Shown: positions 8,071 through 16,400, numbered from the stretch's first letter. The stretch is DNA of 29,747 bases from an uncultured Clostridium sp. (GCA_947057505.1 CAMSEM010000006.1:1-29747); one strand, 5' to 3'. The notes: a model not told the origin generated them from the sequence alone. Translations and numbers: made by a program.

Positions 8071-8706
8071 ATGTTTGAAAACATTATGAATTTCTTTAAA
8101 AAACTTAGTAAGAAAGAAAAAACAAAGGATAGTTCTAATGCTGCTAAAGAAAGATTACACTTAGTTCTAATGCAAGATAGAGCAAACGTATCAGCAGACT
8201 TTTTGGAATTGATGAGACAAGAAATTATTGAGGTAATAAAAAAATACATTGATATTGATGAAAAAGCAATTGATGTAAAGTTAACCAATAAAACAAATGA
8301 AGATGGAACAGTAGGAGCACCAGCCCTATATGCTAATATTCCTATTGTTACAATAAAAAATGAAGCTAGAAAAGTAACTGTGGAAAAAGAACAAAAAACA
8401 CAAAAGGAAAAAAACGATTCTACACAACAAGAAGTTACAAGTAAGGAAGAAGAAAAGGCTTCAAATAAAGAGCAAGAAAATGCCAAAGTAAACAAAGAAC
8501 AAAATAACACCCAAGAGAAAGAACAAAAAGAAAAACAAGAAGATAGTAAAATACAAAATAAAGAACAAATAGAGGCGAAGGAAAATAATCAAACAACAGT
8601 AGAAGAACAAAGAAAAGAAGAAACAGCAAATGAAGCAAAACAAAAAGAAACAATAAAAAAAGAACAAGAACATACCGAAAAACAAGCAAAAGAAGAAGCA
8701 AAATAA
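8071..8706 (+). CDS. minE: MinE with an unusual ~110-residue Lys/Glu/Gln-rich tail
   Basis: Residues 1-95 are a standard MinE: an N-terminal membrane-binding helix (FENIMNFFKKL), the MinD-contact region AKERLHLVLMQDRA (about 26-39) and the beta/dimer part ending near VTIKNEARKV. MinE normally ends at about 80-90 residues. Here the frame continues for about 115 more residues composed almost only of Lys, Glu, Gln, Asn, Thr and Ala, without hydrophobic positions, so the tail is probably disordered or a single charged helix. The stop lies 19 bases before rodA. The tail has no family match that I know; its role is open. Confidence 0.9.
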   Translation: MFENIMNFFKKLSKKEKTKDSSNAAKERLHLVLMQDRANVSADFLELMRQEIIEVIKKYIDIDEKAIDVKLTNKTNEDGTVGAPALYANIPIVTIKNEARKVTVEKEQKTQKEKNDSTQQEVTSKEEEKASNKEQENAKVNKEQNNTQEKEQKEKQEDSKIQNKEQIEAKENNQTTVEEQRKEETANEAKQKETIKKEQEHTEKQAKEEAK

Positions 8707-8725
8707 TAAGTAAAGAGGTTTCGGG

Positions 8726-9833
8726 ATGAATAAAAAAATATTAAAAAGTATTGAGTGGGGAATATTAGTATGTACCATATTGCTAATGGCAATTGGATTA
8801 GTGGCACTATTTTCTTCCACTCAAAATTCAGATTATGACGAATTTAAAAAGCAAGTTATGTGGCTAGGTATTAGTATACCTATTATTATCATTGTCATTT
8901 GTATTGATTATGAATTTTTTGCTAAAATTTCGCCAGTTATTTATGGAATAAGCTTGCTAATGTTAATTGGGGTGCTATTTACAGAGCCAATTAATGGTGC
9001 TACTAGCTGGTTTAGTATAGGCCCATTTACTTTGCAGCCATCAGAATTTGCCAAAATTGCAATTGTGCTATTTTTAGCAAGTGTTTTAGTAAAATTACAA
9101 GCAAAAGGTAGAGAAGAAATTAATCGCATATGGAAATTAGGTATTGCCATTTTTACAGTCGCTGTGCCAGTACTATTTATTATAAAACAACCAGATTATG
9201 GAACTGCACTTGCTTTTTTATCAGCTTTAATTTTTATCTTATTTACAGCAGGAATCAAAAAAAGGTATATTATCATATCTGCTCTAATTGTAATTATTAT
9301 GGTACCTGTAGCATACTTTTTTATTTTGCCAGAACACGCCAAAACTAGAATTGATGTATACTTAAACCCAGACTTAGACCCAAGGGGCTCTCGGATACAA
9401 TATTATTCAATCAAAACTAGCAATTGGTTCAGGAGAAGCTTTAGGAATGGGATTATTTAAAGGAAACCAAACACAACTTGGTTATTTGTACCCAAAAACA
9501 ACAGACTTTATCTTTGCAGTAATTGGAGAAGAAATGGGATTTATTGTTGCAGGAGCAGTAATATTACTGTATATAGTATTAATTACAAAAGCTGTTCATG
9601 TAGCCAAAACTGCTAAAAATGATTTAGGTTCCTACATAGCAATGGGAATTGCAGGTATTTTCTTTTTTCATATGATAGAAAATATAGGAATGACAATGGG
9701 ATTGCTTCCAATTACAGGAATACCACTACCATTTGTTAGCTATGGTGGTAGTTCACTTCTAACCAATTTAATACTAATAGCCATCTTATTAAACATTAGT
9801 GGACGCAGAAAAAAGGCTCTCTTTGTAGAATAG
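8726..9833 (+). CDS. rodA: RodA-type SEDS peptidoglycan polymerase, read through a +1 shift at an in-frame CGG
   Basis: RodA polymerises glycan strands for cell elongation. The first 222 codons give the N-terminal membrane helices, with GATSWFSIGPFTLQPSEFAKIA (about 87-108, split by one shift-free frame) and KQPDYGTAL, both SEDS hallmarks. At 9392-9394 the frame meets TCT CGG ATA and runs to a stop at 9458-9460. Skipping the C of CGG gives SGYNIIQSKLAIGSGE, the expected family sequence, and continues to the C-terminal motif FVSYGGSSL and a stop at 9831-9833. The joined product is 368 residues, the usual length. Position after minDE supports RodA over FtsW/SpoVE. The only defect is the extra C, shared in kind with three other genes in the window. 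Confidence 0.9.
9392..9394 (+). other. CGG +1 shift site in rodA
   Basis: Zero frame reads TCT CGG ATA. Reading TCT-(C)-GGA-TAC restores the conserved SGYN. The conserved residue at the site is Gly. Confidence 0.85.
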
Positions 9834-10047
9834 CAGATTGGTGTTACTAAATACCATAAAACTACTATCCTTTTGTAGTCAATACAAGCTCCAAGGAGTA
9901 TTTGTCAAACAGGACAAATAGAATGTAGGGTGTTATTTTATAGAAAATGTGTTGGTATTCACAAGACTATGACTTTTTAAGCTTAGTATGAATAAAAAAG
10001 ATAATAGTTTGGTAAGAGAGTAAAGACATGTTAAGGAGAGATTAAAA
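9834..10047 (+). other. Leader between rodA and dusB with small hairpins
   Basis: No gene is visible. TATTTGTC-AAACAG-GACAAATA (about 9899-9920) is a clean 8-bp hairpin, and weaker ones (ACTAC..GTAGT near 9861-9879) precede it. No T run follows, so they are not obvious terminators. Confidence 0.35.
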
Positions 10048-11019
10048 ATGCACTTACACGAACTAAAAATAGGAAATGTAACCTTAAAAAACAATATCTT
10101 ATTAGCTCCAATGGCAGGTATTACCAACCTGCCATTTCGCAAAATATGCCAAAAATTTGAGCCAGGACTAGTATATACAGAAATGGTTAGCAGTAAAGGG
10201 CTTTTTTATCATGATGAAAAAACAAAACAATTATTAAATATGCAAAATGAAAAAAGACCAATTGCTGTTCAAATTTTTGGAAGCGATGTAGAAGCTATGA
10301 GTGTTGCAGCAAAAGAAGTAAGCCAAATAGCAGATATTGTAGATATTAATATGGGATGCCCAGCACCAAAGGTAGTAAAAAATGGAGATGGTAGCAAACT
10401 AATGCTAAACTTAGAGCTAGCAGGAGATATCATAGAGGCAGTAGTAAAGGCATCAACTGTTCCAGTAACCGTAAAAATGAGAAAAGGCTGGGATAAAGAA
10501 CATATAGTTGTGGTAGAACTTGCTAAAATTGCACAAGAAAAAGGCGCATCAGCAATTACCATTCATGGAAGAACCAGGGAAGAATTCTATTTAGGTACAG
10601 CAGACTGGGAAATTATTAAGCAAGTAAAACAAGCCGTTTCCATTCCTATTATTGGCAATGGAGATATTAAAAATGCGCAAGATGCTAAAAATATGCTAGA
10701 TCAAACAAATACAGATGGTATTATGATAGGAAGAGGTAGCATGGGAAATCCTTGGATTTTTAGAGAAATAAAAGAGTATCTAGAAGAAAAAGAAATTACA
10801 CCAATTACCAATAAAGAAAAACTACAAATCATATTAGAACATATTAATTTACAAGTAGAATTCTTAGGAGAAAATACTGGAATTAAAGAAATGAGAAAGC
10901 ATTTAGTCTATTACTTAAAAAACTTACCAAATGCTGCAAGTATTAGGCAAAAAGTAAATCAAATAGAAACTAAACAAGAATTAGAAGCGTGTATTATTGA
11001 ATACTTTAAAAATTTGTGA
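10048..11019 (+). CDS. dusB: tRNA-dihydrouridine synthase, DusB type
   Basis: An FMN- and NADPH-dependent enzyme that reduces uridines in the tRNA D-loop region. The TIM barrel begins with LAPMAGITNLPFR (about residues 19-31, FMN site). NMGCPAPKVVKNGDGS (about 100-115) holds the catalytic Cys and phosphate contact. Later come TIHGRTREEFYLGTADW and the GNGDI and IGRGSMGNPW motifs that bind FMN phosphate. Its 323 residues are normal. AAGGAGAG precedes the ATG. It is followed by a strong terminator and probably stands as its own unit. Confidence 0.94.
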   Translation: MHLHELKIGNVTLKNNILLAPMAGITNLPFRKICQKFEPGLVYTEMVSSKGLFYHDEKTKQLLNMQNEKRPIAVQIFGSDVEAMSVAAKEVSQIADIVDINMGCPAPKVVKNGDGSKLMLNLELAGDIIEAVVKASTVPVTVKMRKGWDKEHIVVVELAKIAQEKGASAITIHGRTREEFYLGTADWEIIKQVKQAVSIPIIGNGDIKNAQDAKNMLDQTNTDGIMIGRGSMGNPWIFREIKEYLEEKEITPITNKEKLQIILEHINLQVEFLGENTGIKEMRKHLVYYLKNLPNAASIRQKVNQIETKQELEACIIEYFKNL

Positions 11020-11026
11020 ATATAAA

Positions 11027-11058
11027 TAAAAAAGAATAGCTGTTGCTATTCTTTTTTT
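11027..11058 (+). terminator. Terminator after dusB
   Basis: AAAAAGAATAGC pairs with GCTATTCTTTTT around a 4-nt loop (TGTT) and is followed by a T run. Confidence 0.85.
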
Positions 11059-11130
11059 CTTAGAAATTATAATTAGAAATATATATATTCCTAATTCTAT
11101 AGTACTAATAAAAAAGAAAGGAGAAATCAT

Positions 11131-11838
11131 ATGCAGAGTAAAAAGAATGCAAATGTACAAAAGAAAGCTATTTTAGCAATAATAGGAATTATTGTTTTAA
11201 TGGTAATAGTTTTATTAATTTACTTTTTTTCAAAAAATGTTAATAAAAATTTGAATTTAGGAAATAATTTAAGTAACAAAACAAATCAAGAAATTGAAGA
11301 ATATATTTTAAATATTAGCTCTTATGAAGCAAAAATAGAGGTAACTGTAGAAAATAACAAAAATCGTACAGCCTATAAAATGAAGCAAAGCTATATTAGT
11401 CCTAATATAGAAAAACAGATTGTGCAAGAACCAAGCAATATACAAGGACTAGAAACTACTTATGATGGCAATAAGCTTACTATTCATAATACAAAATTAA
11501 ATCTAACTACAGTTTATGAAAATTATCCATATATTACTAACCACTATTTATGGCTAAACTCGTTTATAGAAGACTATCAAAAAACACAAAATCATAAGCT
11601 ATATGAAGAAGCAGGTCAAGTAATTATGGAAGTAACATTAGATAGCCAAAATCCATATGCCTCATCTAAAAAATTATTTATTGATAAGCAAGCAGGTAAA
11701 ATTATAAAATTAGTAGTACAAGATAAGAACCAAAAAAATCTAGTTTACATATTATATAATGAGATAAAAATAAATAGTTTAAAAAAGGAGGAGGTATTAG
11801 CCTTTCAATTAAAAGAGCTTTCTAGCATGCAATATTAA
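11131..11838 (+). CDS. Membrane-anchored LolA/GerS-like protein
   Basis: There is one N-terminal membrane helix (about residues 12-33, KAILAIIGIIVLMVIVLLIYFF) preceded by a basic stretch, followed by an extracytoplasmic domain of about 190 residues. That domain has alternating short beta segments (YEAKIEVTVENNKN, YKMKQSYISP, LETTYDGNKLTIHNTKLN, KLFIDKQAGKIIKLVV) reminiscent of the LolA-like fold of clostridial germination lipoprotein GerS and relatives. There is no lipobox cysteine, so it is anchored by its helix. AAAGGAG precedes the ATG. Function in spore germination or envelope biogenesis is inference from fold-like pattern only. Confidence 0.55.
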   Translation: MQSKKNANVQKKAILAIIGIIVLMVIVLLIYFFSKNVNKNLNLGNNLSNKTNQEIEEYILNISSYEAKIEVTVENNKNRTAYKMKQSYISPNIEKQIVQEPSNIQGLETTYDGNKLTIHNTKLNLTTVYENYPYITNHYLWLNSFIEDYQKTQNHKLYEEAGQVIMEVTLDSQNPYASSKKLFIDKQAGKIIKLVVQDKNQKNLVYILYNEIKINSLKKEEVLAFQLKELSSMQY

Positions 11839-11929
11839 TGAAAAAGAATATCTGCTTCTTAAGACTATTTTTTTGCTAATCCTTAAAATATATCAAAATA
11901 AAAAAGGCAAATATTAGGAGTGAAGAAAA

Positions 11930-12283
11930 ATGGTAATAAAAAGAGGAGATATGTTTTATGCAGATTTAAGTCCAGTTGTGGGCTCGGAACAAGGTGGCGT
12001 AAGACCAGTGCTCATTATTCAAAATGATATTGGAAACAAACATAGCCCAACTGTAATTGCTGCTGCAATTACTTCTCAAATGGGAAAAGCAAAACTGCCA
12101 ACACATATTGAAATAGAACCCAACCAGAGTGGACTTAAATCTGAATCAGTAATATTAACAGAACAAATAAGAACAATAGATAAAAGTAGATTAAAAGAGA
12201 AAATAGGTCATATTGATGACGAAAGTATTATGTCGCAAATTAACAATGCATTAGGTGTTAGCTTTGGTATTGGAGTAGACTAA
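11930..12283 (+). CDS. mazF: MazF/PemK-family endoribonuclease toxin without an adjacent antitoxin
   Basis: A type II toxin of the MazF/EndoA group, which cleaves mRNA at short sites. The start region IKRGDMFYADLSPVVGSEQGG (split: RGD..Y.DL then GSEQGGVRP) gives the typical substrate groove, and PVLIIQND, ITSQM and LTEQIRTIDKSRL complete the conserved core. Its 117 residues match the Bacillus EndoA length. GGAG precedes the ATG by about eight bases. No MazE-like ORF lies upstream (the preceding gene is the LolA-like protein), so it is an orphan or its antitoxin is elsewhere. The structured repeat copy 2 begins 55 bases after its stop. Confidence 0.9.
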   Translation: MVIKRGDMFYADLSPVVGSEQGGVRPVLIIQNDIGNKHSPTVIAAAITSQMGKAKLPTHIEIEPNQSGLKSESVILTEQIRTIDKSRLKEKIGHIDDESIMSQINNALGVSFGIGVD

Positions 12284-12290
12284 GAAAAAA

Positions 12291-12334
12291 GAGGATAAGA
12301 TGAAGTTACTTTTTTAGTAATTTCATCTTATTCC
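12291..12334 (+). terminator. Hairpin after mazF
   Basis: GGATAAGATGAAGTTACT pairs with AGTAATTTCATCTTATTCC around TTTTT with one bulge. There is no clear T run after it; the repeat hairpin follows immediately. Confidence 0.5.
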
Positions 12335-12337
12335 TTA

Positions 12338-12447
12338 TTGTACACAGAAAAAATACTAGATTTTTCTGTGTACAACAAGGTTAGGTTACCTTGGGCTGTG
12401 CAGTTTACAAAGCAAACTTGCACAAGTGTGAGTCGAAAGCTTTACTC
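12338..12447 (+). repeat. Structured repeat family, copy 2
   Basis: It opens with a perfect 15-bp stem TTGTACACAGAAAAA/TTTTTCTGTGTACAA (12338-12375), then CAAGG..CCTTG (12376-12393), a GTGCAGTTT..AAACTTGCAC stem (about 12398-12423) and GAGTC-GAAAGCTTT-ACTC (12430-12447). Module order matches copy 3. The stem that reads GGTT/AACC in the other copies is AGTTT/AAACT here, a paired change. The stretch 12284-12591 contains only this, the preceding hairpin and an AT-rich approach to the sortase gene with a possible TATAAT near 12551. Confidence 0.75.
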
Positions 12448-12591
12448 TTGCTATTCTTATTCATACTTCAAAATAATACCTAAAAATTACCAGCCAAATT
12501 TTCAAAAAATATTGCAAAACCATCTTTCAAAATAAGATAATAAGTGATATAATAAACATGGAACATAAGATGAAAAGGAGAAAATAATTTC

Positions 12592-13314
12592 GTGAATCAA
12601 ATATTAGTAACTGAAAAACTATATATAACACCTGAAATTAAAAGAAAAAAAATTCTTTATAAAGTAGAGTTTTTTTTATCTGTTTTTTTAATATGCCTTT
12701 TATTCTCTTATTATATCTATGCAGAATACGATAGAAATAAAAGTGAACAAGTATCTAGAGAAATTTTAGCACAGTTAAAATATCAAGAAGATGATACTGT
12801 AAAAAAAGTAGAAGAAGATGTTATTGTAGTTGTTTTAGATAAACAAGAAGAAAAACAACACTTAACAGTAGAAAACCAAACAAAAATAGATACTGCAACT
12901 TATACCTCAACAGATGGAGTAACCTATACAACAGAAGCAATTTTGAAAATACCAAGTATTGGAATTGAATACCCTGTTCTTTCAGAAACCTCACCAGACC
13001 TACTATTTGTTTCTATTAACAAGTATTGGGGTCCAAGACCAAATGAAATAGGAAACTACTGCATTGTAGGGCACTATTATGAAAGTGGAAAAATGTTTGG
13101 TTACTTACATAAATTAAAAAATGGAGATATAGCAGAATTAACAGACCTTTTTGGAAGAAAGGTTAAATATCAAGTATATAATAAATATATTGTGCAACCT
13201 ACAGATACAAAATGTACTAGCCAATTGACAAATGGAAAAAGAGAACTTACTTTAATTACCTGCACCAACCATGGTAAACAAAGACTAGTTGTAAAATTAA
13301 GAGAAGTACAGTAA
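12592..13314 (+). CDS. Sortase (class D/E-like transpeptidase)
   Basis: Sortases cleave a sorting signal and attach surface proteins. A single N-terminal membrane helix (about residues 23-43, VEFFLSVFLICLLFSYYIYA) is followed by a charged linker and a sortase domain with LKIPSIGIEYPV (about 121-132), the catalytic His in YCIVGHYYES (His about 162) and the catalytic Cys in TLITCTNHG (Cys about 223), with the Arg of KQRLVVKLRE following. The start is GTG preceded by AAAGGAG. No LPXTG protein lies in the window, so it is probably a housekeeping or distant-substrate sortase. The terminator overlaps its stop codon. Confidence 0.88.
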   Translation: MNQILVTEKLYITPEIKRKKILYKVEFFLSVFLICLLFSYYIYAEYDRNKSEQVSREILAQLKYQEDDTVKKVEEDVIVVVLDKQEEKQHLTVENQTKIDTATYTSTDGVTYTTEAILKIPSIGIEYPVLSETSPDLLFVSINKYWGPRPNEIGNYCIVGHYYESGKMFGYLHKLKNGDIAELTDLFGRKVKYQVYNKYIVQPTDTKCTSQLTNGKRELTLITCTNHGKQRLVVKLREVQ

Positions 13315-13346
13315 AAAATCCAGCTCTAAGCTGGATTTTTTACTGT
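13308..13346 (+). terminator. Terminator overlapping the sortase stop
   Basis: ACAGTAAAAAATCCAGC pairs over 17 bp with GCTGGATTTTTTACTGT around TCTAA. The left arm contains the stop codon. Confidence 0.85.
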
Positions 13347-13429
13347 ATAGGAAATTGTTTACGAACAACTTTCTTGTTATGCAAAACTGCTATTTCAAAC
13401 TTTTTTATTTGCTTTTATAAAATCATTTA

Positions 13430-13501
13430 TTAAAATTTTTTTCGATTTTTTCCAGACTCAAGTGTGCCGAGAATCTCAACAAAATAAGGTTGCATACTCA
13501 T
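13430..13501 (-). pseudogene. 23-codon P-loop-like mini-ORF with a good ribosome site
   Basis: On the minus strand AAGGAGAG precedes ATG AGT ATG and a 23-residue frame containing VEILGTLESGKNRKK, which resembles a Walker A motif (GxxxxGK) with Asn in place of Thr/Ser. The frame then stops. It may be the 5' stub of a lost P-loop gene. It is the only gene-like item in the 330-base gap 13315-13645; the rest is AT-rich, with a small foldback near 13348-13374 that loosely recalls the structured repeat. Confidence 0.3.
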
Positions 13502-13590
13502 ACAAATCTCTCCTTATAAATATATGAAAATAAATTATGCAAACAATATAACAATTATTATATAATGTCAAATGAAAAAATAAAAAATCA

Positions 13591-13619
13591 TTGAATTTAA
13601 AAATAGAGTGATATATAAT
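13591..13619 (+). promoter_or_regulatory. sigma-A promoter of the HD-hydrolase gene
   Basis: TTGAAT (13591-13596), 17-bp spacer, TATAAT (13614-13619). Confidence 0.6.
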
Positions 13620-13645
13620 AAATAAAAAAGTAGGAGGTAGGTACA

Positions 13646-14206
13646 ATGTATAGAGGAAAAGACAAAATAGAATATGCTATTTATTATGCAACAAAAGCAC
13701 ATAAAGGACAAAAGAGAAAAGTAGAAGATATGGATATGATTTTTCATCCTTATACTGTAGGAATGAATCTACAAAGAAATGGTTGTGAAGAAAACATAGT
13801 GGCAGCAGGAATATTGCATGATGTTGTAGAAGATACTCCACATACTTTTGAAGACATAGAAAAGGAATTTGGAAAAGAAGTTATGAACTATATATATGAT
13901 GCATCAGAGCCAGACAAATCATTAGAATGGGAAGAAAGAAAAAAACATACTATTGAACACATAAAAAATGCTCCACTTGGTTCAAAGTTTATTGTTGCTT
14001 GTGATAAAATAAGTAATTTAGAAGACTTAGCAGATTGCATAGAATTATATGGAGAAGAAAAAGCTTGGAGTTCTTTAAAAAGAGGAAAAGATAAACAAAA
14101 ATGGTATTATACCAATATATATGAAAGCTGTATACAAGGAGTAGATGAAACACATCCTATCTTTGTAAGATTCAAACAAATATTACAAAAGTTATTTGAT
14201 TATTAA
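13646..14206 (+). CDS. HD-domain (p)ppGpp-hydrolase-like protein
   Basis: The sequence has the HD fold of the RelA/SpoT hydrolase and small alarmone hydrolase group: IYYATKAHKGQKRK (His of the first metal motif, about residue 17), FHPYTVGMNL, then GILHDVVEDT (about 55-64, the HD pair and following ED) and a later DKISNLEDL that resembles the conserved D-K-xxN motif. At 186 residues it has no synthetase or TGS domain, so a stand-alone hydrolase of ppGpp or a related nucleotide is likely. The exact substrate cannot be read from the sequence. GGAGG precedes the ATG; it has its own promoter. Confidence 0.8.
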   Translation: MYRGKDKIEYAIYYATKAHKGQKRKVEDMDMIFHPYTVGMNLQRNGCEENIVAAGILHDVVEDTPHTFEDIEKEFGKEVMNYIYDASEPDKSLEWEERKKHTIEHIKNAPLGSKFIVACDKISNLEDLADCIELYGEEKAWSSLKRGKDKQKWYYTNIYESCIQGVDETHPIFVRFKQILQKLFDY

Positions 14207-14358
14207 ATCTTCAAATAAATGCTGGTTATAAAAATAAAAAAACATAGCAAGCATCAAATACTTACATTATATTTATAAAATTAAGAAAACTTTAATACAA
14301 ATTTTTAAAATGCAATGATATAATAATAATAAGTTGAAAAATAAAAGGTGAATAAAAA

Positions 14359-15090
14359 ATGGAGCAAAAAACGAAAAAAGAACTTATTAAACTATTTTGG
14401 ATTTTTGTAGTAGCCAGTATGATTGGATGCTTACTAGAAACCATTTACTGTATTATACAAGAAGGGCAATTTAAAGTTAGGCAAGGGCTTATTTATGGTC
14501 CATTTATTCCAGTGTATGGGGTAGGAGCCATCATATTTTATATACTTGTTCCTAAAATTACAGGAGCAACGGTAGATAATACAAAACAAATTAGTTGTAT
14601 TAAAATATTTATATATACCATGCTTTTAGGGGGGCTTATAGAATATATATTTTCGTATGCACAAGAATGTATATTTGGTACAGTTTCGTGGGAGTATGGC
14701 AATATGCCATTTAACCTAAATGGTAGAACAGAACTTATGTATTGCTTAATGTGGGGATTGGGAGGAATTCTATTTATTAAATGGCTATACCCATATACCA
14801 AAAAATTAGATGAAATTGACTATATGAACAAAAATGTACAAATTGCAACATGGATATTTGTTATATTTATGATTTTTAATATTATTATTTCTATTTTAGC
14901 AGGTTGTAGACAATATGAAAGAACACAAAATATACAAGCCGAAACAAAATTAGAAAGATTTTTAGATAAACACTATCCAGATAAAATTATGGATGTTATT
15001 TTCTCAAACAAACAAAACAAAGAAGATTTAAAAAGAGAAAAAAAGCCAAATTTATTGGAAAAACATTTGCAGCAAAAAGAAGCTATGTAA
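14359..15090 (+). CDS. Multi-pass membrane protein of the putative ABC-transporter type IV (CmpB-like) family
   Basis: Five or so membrane helices are evident (about residues 9-30, 48-66, 74-95, 125-145 and 168-188). Conserved-looking features include the GCLLETIYCIIQEG stretch, RQGLIYGPFIPVYGVGA (about 41-57) and LNGRTELMYCLMWGLGG, all typical of a Clostridia family annotated as putative ABC transporter permease without a proven substrate. A charged cytoplasmic tail of about 50 residues follows. An AAAGGTG precedes the ATG. No ATPase partner is adjacent. Confidence 0.7.
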   Translation: MEQKTKKELIKLFWIFVVASMIGCLLETIYCIIQEGQFKVRQGLIYGPFIPVYGVGAIIFYILVPKITGATVDNTKQISCIKIFIYTMLLGGLIEYIFSYAQECIFGTVSWEYGNMPFNLNGRTELMYCLMWGLGGILFIKWLYPYTKKLDEIDYMNKNVQIATWIFVIFMIFNIIISILAGCRQYERTQNIQAETKLERFLDKHYPDKIMDVIFSNKQNKEDLKREKKPNLLEKHLQQKEAM

Positions 15091-15149
15091 AAAGGTTATA
15101 GGGAAAACCAAAATTGAAAACCTAAATAAATAAGAGAAGAAGAGAAAAA

Positions 15150-15647
15150 ATGAAACTAAATATTGTTATGGTAGAGCCAGAAATACCACAAAATACAGGA
15201 AATATTGCGAGAACTTGTGCAGCAATTGGAGCAAAACTGCATTTAGTAAAGCCATTAGGATTTGAAATTTCAGATAAATACTTAAAAAGAGCAGGATTAG
15301 ACTATTGGGATAAGCTAGAAATGGAAATGCACAATTCATTAGAAGAATTTTTAGAAAAATATTCGCCAGAAGAAAACGATATGTATTTTTCTACAACCAA
15401 AGGAAAAAAGTGCTATTCAGATGTAGATTATAACAAATCACAAGAAGTATTCTTACTTTTTGGAAAAGAAACCAAAGGCTTGCCAGAAGACTTATTACAA
15501 AAATATATAAAACAAACAATTCGTATTCCTATGAGAGAACACTTACGCTCTTTAAATTTATCTAACTCGGTAGCAATTGTAGCTTATGAGGTCTTTAGAC
15601 AAGTAGGGTTTGATAAGCTAGAGCAAATTAGTGGATATTTTGATTAA
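15150..15647 (+). CDS. trmL: tRNA (cytidine/uridine-34 2'-O)-methyltransferase, TrmL
   Basis: A SPOUT-class methyltransferase that 2'-O-methylates the wobble base of tRNA-Leu. Motifs in order: EPEIPQNTGNIARTCAA (about residues 8-24), HLVKPLGFEISDKYLKRAGLDYW (split at residue 40-ish: KPLGF, then RAGLDYW), LLFGKETKGLP (about 100-110) and the knot end IPMREHLRSLNLSNSVAIV. Its 165 residues are normal for TrmL. The ribosome site AGAAGAGA is modest. It follows the membrane-protein gene by 59 bases and may be co-transcribed with it. Confidence 0.93.
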   Translation: MKLNIVMVEPEIPQNTGNIARTCAAIGAKLHLVKPLGFEISDKYLKRAGLDYWDKLEMEMHNSLEEFLEKYSPEENDMYFSTTKGKKCYSDVDYNKSQEVFLLFGKETKGLPEDLLQKYIKQTIRIPMREHLRSLNLSNSVAIVAYEVFRQVGFDKLEQISGYFD

Positions 15648-15761
15648 TGAAATGCTACTTAGAAAAATTTAAAACTATAAAAATATTTATTCAACAATAT
15701 TAATTTTTATAAATTTGTTAGTCATAGTAGTAAATATTTAGAGTTGATTAAAAAACAAATG

Positions 15762-15790
15762 TTGACATTTTGGTAGAACGATACTATAAT
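15762..15790 (+). promoter_or_regulatory. Consensus sigma-A promoter before the 15900 gene
   Basis: TTGACA (15762-15767), 17-bp spacer, TATAAT (15785-15790). The leader of about 100 nt contains ACCTATT-TGATTAG-AATAGGT and then TTTACTTATATAA (15847-15859), which recurs before the gene at 18712. Confidence 0.85.
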
Positions 15791-15899
15791 AGATACAATA
15801 TTTTTATTATATAAATCCTTTATGATACCTATTTGATTAGAATAGGTTTACTTATATAAGAATTAAACAAACTCGCAATCGAGAAGGGAGAAAAAACAA

Positions 15900-16400
15900 A
15901 TGAAGATTTATCGGAAAATAATCATTGCTTTAGCTATCATTTTAGGCATTTTCACTACTAATTTTATACTTCATGGTCCAGCTCCACAAGAGGCATTTAA
16001 CGATCCTGTTACTGAAGAAGATTATGAGTTCCTAAAAGAAAATGCTCTGGAAGTTGCTAGAACATTGGATAAGAGTGCTGTAAATGACGAAACTTTGGAG
16101 GCTGAAATTGACTTTTATGCAGATGAGCTGGTTATTAAAGTAGTATCAACGAGAGCACAGCTTATATCGAAAATTCCAATTTCAAACCATTTATTAAAAG
16201 GTGAGAATGGAACAATTCAATTTCAAGGAACACTTGAATTTGGAAATGTAGAATATGTAAAAGTATCCAAATTATTTCCTGCAGGATTCTATATTGGATT
16301 GGCGATTTTTGGTGGTGCATCTATAGCAGGAGCTATCTATATGGTTTTCTTTCAATTTTGGATTCTACTAAAGCAATGCGTATGGTGGACTATTAAATAA
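15900..16400 (+). CDS. Small two-helix membrane protein; carries the only in-frame CGG not at a frameshift
   Basis: I do not recognise the family. It has an N-terminal membrane helix (about residues 6-24), a 100-residue extracytoplasmic middle with acidic and beta segments (LEAEIDFYADELVIKVVS, IQFQGTLEFGNVEYVKV), and a C-terminal membrane helix (about 128-152). AAGGGAG precedes the ATG by eight bases. Codon 5 (15912-15914) is CGG; a +1 shift there would reach a TAA within two codons, so either this CGG is read as a normal codon or the gene is not well expressed. It uses CTG, GCG and ACG more than its neighbours, which hints at recent acquisition. It has its own consensus promoter and terminator. 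Confidence 0.7.
   Translation: MKIYRKIIIALAIILGIFTTNFILHGPAPQEAFNDPVTEEDYEFLKENALEVARTLDKSAVNDETLEAEIDFYADELVIKVVSTRAQLISKIPISNHLLKGENGTIQFQGTLEFGNVEYVKVSKLFPAGFYIGLAIFGGASIAGAIYMVFFQFWILLKQCVWWTIK

Noticed and set aside
8435..8820. Long minus-strand frames opposite the minE tail
   Set aside because: They are the complement of Lys/Glu/Gln codons and read as Phe/Leu runs, an artefact of low complexity.
12338..12535. A 65-codon plus-strand frame starting in repeat copy 2
   Set aside because: It translates the hairpin array and has no ribosome site; the sequence is explained by the structured repeat.
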